Below are positions 55,763 to 62,711 of a stretch of DNA of 64,000 nt, in pieces (the first letter of the stretch is position 1; every line of letters begins with the position of its first letter). Under the pieces are notes generated by a model. The model searched no databases. It was not told the DNA's origin and saw only the letters and a list, made by a program, of their open reading frames with translations. Location of the stretch: assembly GCA_000687975.1 (NCBI GenBank), contig JIAB01000001.1:310001-374000 (forward strand), written 5' to 3'. The stretch comes from Lachnospiraceae bacterium AC2031. GTDB taxonomy: Bacteria; Bacillota; Clostridia; Lachnospirales; Lachnospiraceae. The translations under genes were made by a program, and so were the position numbers.

Positions 55763-57172
55763 TTAGAAAGCGATGTGCTTCTTATATGGTCTATCTTCAC
55801 TCTTTGTAGCAAGCATATCAAATGCTGCAATAACTCTCTTTCTTGTTGCATCTGGCTCGATGATATCATCAACATAACCGCGTCTAGCAGCAGCCTTTGC
55901 TCCAGTCTGAGAATCAACAATCTTCTTCTCTGTCTCCTTGATAGCAGCAACCTTATCATCGCTTGAAGCGATTTCATCTGCTGCAAGGATTTCTGCAAGG
56001 TACCTAGAATCCATAGTACCGATCTTAGCATTTGGCCAAGCAAATACTACATCAGCTCCAAGTGAACGTGAGTTCATCATAAGGTAACCGCTTCCGAAAC
56101 CGTTACCGATAACTACATTTACCTTTGGAACTGTAGCTACAGCGAAAGCTGAGATAAGCTTAGCGCCTGCCTTTGAGATATAAAGTTCATCATTAAGTGT
56201 ATTGTTGAAACCATCAACATTTGTAAGAGTAAGTACAGGTATGTTAAATGCATCTGCAAAGCTTACAAGTCCAGCAGCCTTACGGATACCCATAGCTGTC
56301 ATCTTCTTCTCCTGATTTGCAACTACTGCAACAGAGAATCCACCAAGCTTGATAAAGCCAGTAACGAAATCCTTACCTGACTCCTTCTTAAGCTCATAGA
56401 AGATGTTGTCATCTGCTATACTCTCTATAACTTTTCTTGCATCATCTGCGTATCCGTCAATACCAGGGATAGTTCTGTTAAGATCGTCCTCAGTATCTCC
56501 GTCTACGAAATCGTCGTTATTTGAAGGGAGGAATGTAATAAGATTCCTGATCTCATTAAGAGCTGCAGCATCATCTGCGCAAACCTTATCGACCATATTA
56601 CTATGAGTGCTAACGAACTCAGCTGAAGAAGTATCAAGCTTCTCCTCATAGTTACCCTCAACTGCATTAGGGCTGTTAACAAAAAGCTTTGCCGAATCAA
56701 CCATAATAGTAAAATCAGAAAGAGAAGTCAGAACTGCTGCTCCGCCTCCTGCGTTACCAAATATAGCTGTGATCTGTGGGATAACACCAGACGCCATAGT
56801 GAACTTCTTATAAAGTGCACCAAAGCTGTGAAGTGAATCTGTAGCCTCCTGGAGTCTCAGACCTGCACAATCGATCAGTCCGATTACCGGAGCACCTACC
56901 TTCATTGCCATGCCGTAGATATGTGAAATCTTCTTAGCATGCATCTCTCCAATAGCTCCACCAAGAACAGTTGCATCCTGGCTGTAAACAAATACGAGTC
57001 TTCCATCAATCTGTCCATAGCCTGTGATAACTCCATCCTTAGGAGTATCGAGAGACCCTTCGTTAAAATCGGTAGCTCTAGCATTAACCTCTGCGCCGAT
57101 TTCAACAAAACTTGCGTCATCAAGTAAGCTAGCAATTCTCTCACTTGCTGACAGTTTAAGCTTGTCGCTCAT
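55763..57172 (-). CDS. mmdA: CoA-type carboxyltransferase (methylmalonyl-CoA decarboxylase alpha-like)
   Basis: 469 residues from ATG 57172, chosen because GGAGG stands eight bases upstream; ATG 57187 lies on the site itself. Two crotonase-like halves of the biotin-dependent carboxyltransferase: GVITGYGQIDGRLVFVYSQD (about 47-66), then LRLQEATDSLH and FGNAGGGAAVLTSLSDFTIM (about 138) with the oxyanion glycines, and second-half NVDGFNNTLND and VVIGNGFGSGYLMMNSRSLG (about 360). The family's usual N-terminal HxxGKLTARER leader is largely missing. Likely acyl-CoA is methylmalonyl-CoA, unproven. First gene of the operon. Confidence 0.9.
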   Translation of the reverse strand: MSDKLKLSASERIASLLDDASFVEIGAEVNARATDFNEGSLDTPKDGVITGYGQIDGRLVFVYSQDATVLGGAIGEMHAKKISHIYGMAMKVGAPVIGLIDCAGLRLQEATDSLHSFGALYKKFTMASGVIPQITAIFGNAGGGAAVLTSLSDFTIMVDSAKLFVNSPNAVEGNYEEKLDTSSAEFVSTHSNMVDKVCADDAAALNEIRNLITFLPSNNDDFVDGDTEDDLNRTIPGIDGYADDARKVIESIADDNIFYELKKESGKDFVTGFIKLGGFSVAVVANQEKKMTAMGIRKAAGLVSFADAFNIPVLTLTNVDGFNNTLNDELYISKAGAKLISAFAVATVPKVNVVIGNGFGSGYLMMNSRSLGADVVFAWPNAKIGTMDSRYLAEILAADEIASSDDKVAAIKETEKKIVDSQTGAKAAARRGYVDDIIEPDATRKRVIAAFDMLATKSEDRPYKKHIAF

Positions 57173-57207
57173 TACATTTTCCTCCATAAAAATATATTTA
57201 GTGATAA

Positions 57208-57232
57208 TCCTAAAGATTTGCCTTTAGGACCA
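57208..57232 (-). other. Leader hairpin of the decarboxylase operon
   Basis: Stem tcctaaag / ctttagga with six-base loop between the operon promoter and mmdA. No U tract, so not a terminator; possible mRNA stabiliser. Confidence 0.45.
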
Positions 57233-57247
57233 ATTTTCGCCTCATAT

Positions 57248-57276
57248 ATTATATGGTTTAATCCATATTATTTCAA
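57248..57276 (-). promoter_or_regulatory. Promoter of the decarboxylase operon
   Basis: TTGAAA (57271-57276), 17-base spacer, TATAAT (57248-57253) on minus, about 75 bp before the mmdA start. Confidence 0.82.
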
Positions 57277-57289
57277 GTAAATTTATAAA

Positions 57290-57330
57290 TAAAATGAGTC
57301 AATTCTCTTAACCGAGAATCGACTCATTTG
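57290..57330 (-). terminator. Terminator after the first beta-helix surface protein
   Basis: Long stem aatgagtc-a-attctc / gagaat-c-gactcatt (57293-57307 with 57314-57328), one mismatch, six-base loop, then TTTTATTTA on minus. Confidence 0.85.
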
Positions 57331-57338
57331 ATACCATT

Positions 57339-58925
57339 TTACTTATATGCGCCGTCAGCGCCTACCCAGTAACCATCTATATATTTACTAGTTGCCATGT
57401 ATCCAGTTGATTCAAAATAATAACATGATCCATTAATCCATAACCACTGTGACACTGGATACCAGCCTGATGTATCTTCAAACCACCAACCTGTCGCATC
57501 TGACTTCCACTGACCATAGTAACCATCAACTAGAGCGCCATCAGAACCAAGCCAATAGCCATCACGATACTCACTATAGTCCATATAACCACTACTAAGG
57601 AAGTAGTACCATTTACCATCTATCTTTACCCACTGTGATACTGGGTACCAGCCATTGGTATCTTCGACCCACCAGCCAGTGCTATTGCATTTCCATTCAA
57701 GTACCCCTGAATAATCACAGACACCTGCCGCATTATACCATCTTCCATCTACCCATTCATTACAATAGGAGGATGTTGTACTTGTTGTATCTTCATTTGC
57801 TTTAGTTGTTGTGTCTTCTGATGCATTATTAGTTGTTTCATCATTTGACTTCTTCGCCACAGCCTCCTCAGCTGCTTTCTTTGCCGCTGCCTCTTCTTCA
57901 GCCGCCTTCTTTGCCGCTTCTTCCTCAGCCGCCTTCTTTGCCGCTTCTTCCTCAGCCGCCTTCTTTGCCGCTTCTTCCTCAGCTGCCTTCTGCTCAGAAA
58001 CTTTATTTCCTATGACTATATTATCAGGGCATATGCCGTCCGCATCCAGAATCGCCTTCTGTGTATCATCAAGCACCGGATAATACGGAATCACATCGTC
58101 TATTTTACCACCTGCAGGACTCTTTATATACATTGGATCAACAATGTTAATAGTTGGCGCAAATATATTATAATAATCCACTGTATTTTTTACTGTTGTC
58201 TCAACATATCCACCAGATATATTTATACTTCCACCGGCATTTATAGAAACATGTTCTACGTTACTGTATACACTTCCACCTGTAATATCTAAATTTTTGC
58301 TGGCTCCTATACCGAAATATTTAGAATTTATACGAGTTTCTCCACCAGAAATAGCAATACCCGATCCACTCATCATGCCATTGTAACTTGAATTAATAGT
58401 TACATTTCCAGCAATAGATAACTGATCAATACAAAAGAATGCAGCTGAACAAAACTCATCATCATAAAGATTTTCAACATACATATTAGCGCCAGACTTT
58501 ATAATAGCGCTACCCACTGTATAAAAATCACCATTTGTAATTACAACATTCGAACCGTTCTCCTGTATATAATTCGAAATCATACAGAATTCTCCATCAA
58601 TGGTAAGCTTTTTATTTCCCTTAACTGTAAAATTATATTTACTACTTTCTTTACTTATAGATTTATAATCTACACCTTTAAGAGTAAGATCAGAATCCAT
58701 ATCTAAATCGATATTATAAGTACCGCAATAAATATATAAACAATCTTCTTTAGCATCATAATGATAATACTGTGATTCTTTAGTTTTAATCTCACTAGCT
58801 TTTATAGTGTAAGTTTCACCAGCAGCATAACTACTAATTGATGTAATATCGAATACTGAAATCAAAACAAAAAGTGCTAAAACAACCGCAACAATTCGCT
58901 TTAATATATACTTTCTTTCCCTCAT
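57339..58925 (-). CDS. Secreted beta-helix protein with cell-wall-binding tail (paralogue A)
   Basis: 528 residues from ATG 58925, supported by GGGGAAAAGTG upstream; a longer frame to 59033 would run into the preceding gene. Signal peptide RIVAVVLALFVLISVFDITS, then a 240-residue region of strand-rich repeats ending in ISGG-type turns (SGSGIAISGG, NLDITGGSVYSNV, SINISGGYVETTV) that suggests a right-handed beta helix. An Ala/Glu/Lys-rich helical linker (AAEEEAAKK repeats, about 315-355), a KSNDETTNNASEDTT segment and tryptophan-rich wall-binding repeats (about 385-528) follow. Function not known; surface or wall binding is inferred. Confidence 0.85.
   Translation of the reverse strand: MRERKYILKRIVAVVLALFVLISVFDITSISSYAAGETYTIKASEIKTKESQYYHYDAKEDCLYIYCGTYNIDLDMDSDLTLKGVDYKSISKESSKYNFTVKGNKKLTIDGEFCMISNYIQENGSNVVITNGDFYTVGSAIIKSGANMYVENLYDDEFCSAAFFCIDQLSIAGNVTINSSYNGMMSGSGIAISGGETRINSKYFGIGASKNLDITGGSVYSNVEHVSINAGGSINISGGYVETTVKNTVDYYNIFAPTINIVDPMYIKSPAGGKIDDVIPYYPVLDDTQKAILDADGICPDNIVIGNKVSEQKAAEEEAAKKAAEEEAAKKAAEEEAAKKAAEEEAAAKKAAEEAVAKKSNDETTNNASEDTTTKANEDTTSTTSSYCNEWVDGRWYNAAGVCDYSGVLEWKCNSTGWWVEDTNGWYPVSQWVKIDGKWYYFLSSGYMDYSEYRDGYWLGSDGALVDGYYGQWKSDATGWWFEDTSGWYPVSQWLWINGSCYYFESTGYMATSKYIDGYWVGADGAYK
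57901..57981 (-). repeat. Three perfect 27-bp repeats encoding AAEEEAAKK
   Basis: gccgccttctttgccgcttc plus ttcctca repeated exactly at 57901, 57928 and 57955. Perfect identity implies recent slippage; the helical linker length probably varies among strains. Confidence 0.92.
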
Positions 58926-58957
58926 CACTTTTCCCCTTTTAATATATACCATTTTAA

Positions 58958-60472
58958 CTATTCCATATAACCATTGGCATTGAACCAGTACTTTGTTCCG
59001 TTGATCCAGAGGTACTGATTTGATGGATACCATCCATTATCCTCAAACCACCAGCCGGTTGAATCTACATGCCATGTTCCATTCTGATAGCCCTCAACCC
59101 AGGCTCCATCAGCACCAAGCCAGTAGCCATCACGGTATTCTGAATAATCCATGTAGCCAGAATCAAGGAAATAGTACCACTTGCCGTCTATCTTTACCCA
59201 CTGACTTTGTGGATACCAGCCTGCTGTATCTTCAAACCACCAGCCGGTTGAATTACATTTCCAGCTACCTTGAGCTGAATATGAAGTATCTCCATTACTT
59301 CCATACCACTGTCCATTAACCCATTCGTTATTATATATTACAGTGTTCCCAGCTGCTTCTTCCGCAGCCTTCTTTGTTGTGTCTTCTGATGCATTATTAG
59401 TTGTTTCATCATTTGACTTCTTTGCGACTTCTTCGGCCACTTTCTTTGTTGTTCCTTCCTTAGCAACCGCTTCTTCTTCAGCCGCCTTCTTAGATGCTTC
59501 TTCTTCAGCAGCTTTCTTTGCTGCCTCTTCCTCAGCTTCCTTCTGTTCCATCACTTTAGTTCCAATAATAATATGTGATGACTCTTTTCCTTCTTCATCT
59601 ACAATAAGGTTTTCATTATAGTCATAATCGTACGCATAATGCTTTCCAATTTTTCCATTTGAAGGAACCTTAACGTACATAGGATCAGCTAAGCTGAGAT
59701 TATATGAAGAAATGTTATTAGCATTCTCAGTAATTTCAGACGCTATCGATTCAACATAACCTCCAGAAATACTAATGGTACCATTAGAATGAATAGCAGT
59801 ACGAGTTACATTGCTATAAACATATCCACCTGTTATGTCCATATTACTAACCGCATGTATTCCACCTACATCAGCGTTAACACGCATCTCACCACCACTG
59901 ATGCTAATAGTTCTGCAAGCGAACACTCCAGTTCCTGCAGAATCAACTGTTATATATCCCTCAGTATTTAAACTACAACGACAATATAAAGCATAATTAT
60001 TAGCATCAACGTCAAGTTTTTCTATCTTAAGCTTAGCCTCTGAATTAACGGTAACCGATCCATTTGATTTTAAGAAACCATTATTAATAACAACATTTGT
60101 ACCACTTTCCTGAACATATGAAGTATTCATTGTAAAAGATCCATTTACAGTAAGTGTCTTATTTCCCTTAATAGTAAGATTATAAGCATCCATATATTTT
60201 CCAGTAGAAGTATAATTAATCCTACTTAATTCTATATCTGTATCAATTACAAAATCTATATTATGTTCAAGCTCCGTAATATTTAAAGAATTATTCGACT
60301 TATCATATGTATAATAATCTGCTTTTTCTGTTTTAACCTTACTTGCATATATAGTGTAGGTTTCACCTGCAGCATAACTGTTTGTAGATGTACTAAAAGA
60401 CCAGCCAATAACCATAATTATTGCCAGAACTATCAATATAACATTTTTTAAGTAACTCTTTTTAAGCTTCAT
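58958..60472 (-). CDS. Secreted beta-helix protein with cell-wall-binding tail (paralogue B)
   Basis: 504 residues from ATG 60472 (GAGGAAAAATT upstream). Signal peptide NVILIVLAIIMVIGWSFSTS; beta-helix-type region with INYTSTGKYM, NLTIKGNKTLTVNGSF, TISISGGEMRVNAD and NMDITGGYVYSNVTRT; A/E/K linker with the same KSNDETTNNASEDTT insert as paralogue A; tail of wall-binding repeats (GWWFEDTAGWYPQSQW, WYYFLDSGYMDYSEYRDGYW). The last 120 residues are nearly identical in DNA to paralogue C, while the linker insert matches A, so the gene is a mosaic. It sits 17 bp after pgsA. Confidence 0.87.
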   Translation of the reverse strand: MKLKKSYLKNVILIVLAIIMVIGWSFSTSTNSYAAGETYTIYASKVKTEKADYYTYDKSNNSLNITELEHNIDFVIDTDIELSRINYTSTGKYMDAYNLTIKGNKTLTVNGSFTMNTSYVQESGTNVVINNGFLKSNGSVTVNSEAKLKIEKLDVDANNYALYCRCSLNTEGYITVDSAGTGVFACRTISISGGEMRVNADVGGIHAVSNMDITGGYVYSNVTRTAIHSNGTISISGGYVESIASEITENANNISSYNLSLADPMYVKVPSNGKIGKHYAYDYDYNENLIVDEEGKESSHIIIGTKVMEQKEAEEEAAKKAAEEEASKKAAEEEAVAKEGTTKKVAEEVAKKSNDETTNNASEDTTKKAAEEAAGNTVIYNNEWVNGQWYGSNGDTSYSAQGSWKCNSTGWWFEDTAGWYPQSQWVKIDGKWYYFLDSGYMDYSEYRDGYWLGADGAWVEGYQNGTWHVDSTGWWFEDNGWYPSNQYLWINGTKYWFNANGYME

Positions 60473-60489
60473 AATTTTTCCTCTTTTTT

Positions 60490-61047
60490 TTATTTATATG
60501 TTTTTATAACATCCTTATTCTTCACTAAGTAATCGATAAGAGATACTACAGTAAGGATAAGAGATGCATAAATCAGAATCTGTTCGACTACATGGATAGG
60601 AGTAGCCGCATTTGTAAATATAGTTGCCAGATCCGGAATCATAACACAGAGCATCACCATGGTAACAGCAGTCTTAACTTTGCCCCACCATCCTGCTGCA
60701 ATTACGATACCATTATCTGCTGCAACAAGTCTAAATCCACTGATTATAAATTCCCTGGCAATAATTACGATTACTATCCAGGCAGGAATTCTCTCAAGTT
60801 CTATAAGCGCAATAAGCGCGGAGCTTACAAGAAGTTTATCCGCAAGAGGATCCATAAACTTACCAAAATCAGTAACCAGATTATACTTTCTTGCAATCTT
60901 GCCATCCACCATATCCGATAGAGATGCTATAACAAACACAGCAAGCGCCAGCCATTTATTTGCTGGTATTGCCGAAACATATAAAAACACAAGAAATACA
61001 GGAATCAGTATTACTCTAAATATTGTTATCTTATTTGGTAAATTCAT
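60490..61047 (-). CDS. pgsA: CDP-diacylglycerol-glycerol-3-phosphate 3-phosphatidyltransferase
   Basis: 185 residues. Multi-pass enzyme making phosphatidylglycerol-phosphate. The CDP-alcohol phosphotransferase motif is intact: SDMVDGKIARKYNLVTDFGK followed by FMDPLADK (residues about 44-71), D-x2-D-G-x2-A-R-x8-G-x3-D-x3-D. Four to five hydrophobic spans. In related genomes it commonly follows rimO directly; here a surface-protein gene lies between rimO and pgsA, and two more follow, so it seems embedded in an insertion hot spot. Confidence 0.96.
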   Translation of the reverse strand: MNLPNKITIFRVILIPVFLVFLYVSAIPANKWLALAVFVIASLSDMVDGKIARKYNLVTDFGKFMDPLADKLLVSSALIALIELERIPAWIVIVIIAREFIISGFRLVAADNGIVIAAGWWGKVKTAVTMVMLCVMIPDLATIFTNAATPIHVVEQILIYASLILTVVSLIDYLVKNKDVIKTYK

Positions 61048-61059
61048 AATTATTTCTCC

Positions 61060-62556
61060 TTATTCCATATAACCATTAGCATTGAACCAGTACTTTGTTC
61101 CGTTAATCCATAGATACTGATTTGATGGATACCATCCATTATCCTCAAACCACCAGCCTGTTGAATCTACATGCCATGTTCCATTCTCATAGCCCTCAAC
61201 CCAGGCACCATCTGCACCAAGCCAGTAGCCATCACGGTATTCTGAATAATCCATATAACCTGAATCAAGGAAATAGTACCACTTGCCATCTATCTTTACC
61301 CACTGACTCTGTGGATACCAACCTGCTGTATCTTCGAACCACCATCCTGTTGAATTGCATTTCCAGCTACCTTGAGCTGTATATGAAGTATCACCATTAC
61401 TTCCATACCACTGTCCGTTAACCCATTCGTTATTATATGTAACTGTGTTGTTTGCTGCTTCTTCGGACGCTTTATTGGTTGCTGTGCCTTCTGCCGCTTT
61501 ATTTGCCGAAGCTTCTTCAGTTGCCTTCTTTGCTGCCGCTTCTTCAGCCGCCTTCTTAGCTGCTTCTTCCTCGGCCGCCTTCTTAGCTGCCGCTTCTTCT
61601 TCAGCTGCCTTCTTTGCAGCTTCTTCCTCAGCCGCCTTAGCCTCTAATTCTTTATTAGCAAAAATAACATCTGTAGGAGTTTTACCAGAGTCATCCATCA
61701 AGCCAGTAACATGACTCATACCCCAAGCGCCATAATCTCTAACCTCTAAATTCATATCTGTCTTTATATACACCGGATCAACTGTAGTTACTTTTTTCGC
61801 AACGACACATACCGCATAATCATATGAACCTGTTAAATGAGCTTCAACATATCCACCGGTTATCTTTATTTCATTTCCTGAGCTTAAACTAGAATAGTAT
61901 CCAGTAGAATATACATTTCCACCTGAAATGTATATATTAGTCGCATGTATACCACCATTTACATTTATCTCACCACCTGTGACATTTAAATCGGCAGTAT
62001 CAATACCATTACAAACGTCGACGTCGGCTGTAATCTTTAGATTACCTGCAGTTGTCATACCATTGTCAGCACTTAAAGCATAATAATATGCGGAACCACC
62101 TACTATAGTCAGATTAGCCCCAGACTTTATTACTGCTGTATTAGATACGATCATATTTCCATTTACATATATATTGGTTCCGCTCTCCTGAATATAATTA
62201 TATCCAAAACATGCTTCACCATTAACAGTAAGCTTTTTGTCACCTTTAATTGTAAGTGTACGATTCTTATCATAATTTGTATTAATTCTTGAATCAGTAT
62301 AATTTATACGACTAAGCTCTAAATCTTCATCCATTACAAGGACCACATCATCAGCTAAATCAAGAAACAGAGCATTATCATTCTTGAAATATTTATAATG
62401 CTTTGAAGTCTTCTTCTTTATATCACTGGCATATATGGTGTTTTCATTTCCTTCAGCAAAACATCTTAAACCAGAGATTTCCAACGTTGCTACCACTATA
62501 AATATAGATAAAATGACAGCGATTGCCTTAGTTAATAGTTTCTTCTTTCTTTTCAT
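61060..62556 (-). CDS. Secreted beta-helix protein with cell-wall-binding tail (paralogue C)
   Basis: 498 residues from ATG 62556 (AAGGGGAAAATT upstream). The longer frame to 62622 would translate the dispersed palindrome and is rejected. Signal peptide LTKAIAVILSIFIVVATLEI; beta-helix-type region (NLTIVGGSAYYYA, DLNVTGGEINVNGGIHATNI, EIKITGGYVEAHLTG); A/E/K linker, longest of the three; tail as in paralogue B. The end of its coding region is close in DNA to B. Lies 155 bp after rimO and 12 bp before pgsA. Confidence 0.87.
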   Translation of the reverse strand: MKRKKKLLTKAIAVILSIFIVVATLEISGLRCFAEGNENTIYASDIKKKTSKHYKYFKNDNALFLDLADDVVLVMDEDLELSRINYTDSRINTNYDKNRTLTIKGDKKLTVNGEACFGYNYIQESGTNIYVNGNMIVSNTAVIKSGANLTIVGGSAYYYALSADNGMTTAGNLKITADVDVCNGIDTADLNVTGGEINVNGGIHATNIYISGGNVYSTGYYSSLSSGNEIKITGGYVEAHLTGSYDYAVCVVAKKVTTVDPVYIKTDMNLEVRDYGAWGMSHVTGLMDDSGKTPTDVIFANKELEAKAAEEEAAKKAAEEEAAAKKAAEEEAAKKAAEEAAAKKATEEASANKAAEGTATNKASEEAANNTVTYNNEWVNGQWYGSNGDTSYTAQGSWKCNSTGWWFEDTAGWYPQSQWVKIDGKWYYFLDSGYMDYSEYRDGYWLGADGAWVEGYENGTWHVDSTGWWFEDNGWYPSNQYLWINGTKYWFNANGYME

Positions 62557-62595
62557 AATTTTCCCCTTCTTTTTAAATACTTTTATCATAGAAAT

Positions 62596-62626
62596 GTGCA
62601 GTGGGGACGGACCCCGCTGCACTTTT
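62596..62626. repeat. Dispersed palindrome, copy 3
   Basis: gtgcagtgggg-acgga-ccccgctgcac then TTTTTGAT on plus. Between rimO and paralogue C. The U tract is on the plus strand, opposite to the neighbouring genes, so it is a poor terminator for rimO. Confidence 0.75.
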
Positions 62627-62634
62627 TGATAAAC

Positions 62635-62680
62635 ATTATCCCATACATATAGTTCTCTTAAAAACAGTCTTCATAATTTT
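62635..62680 (-). pseudogene. Possible 5' relic of a surface-protein gene
   Basis: Minus strand AAAGGAAAAATT then ATG at 62674 and codons MKTVFKRTICMG before a stop. The ribosome site and start resemble those of paralogue B, but only twelve codons remain before the stop and copy 3 of the palindrome follows. May be a duplicated gene start or chance. Confidence 0.3.
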
Positions 62681-62711
62681 TCCTTTTTTGTCCCTTTATA
62701 ATGTCAATAAT

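Noticed and set aside
60659-61072. 137-residue plus-strand frame over pgsA
   Set aside because: Hydrophobic shadow of a membrane-protein gene with an intact CDP-alcohol transferase motif.
62557-62622. 22 extra N-terminal residues of paralogue C
   Set aside because: They would be encoded by the REP-like palindrome and precede a clear ribosome-binding site and signal peptide start.
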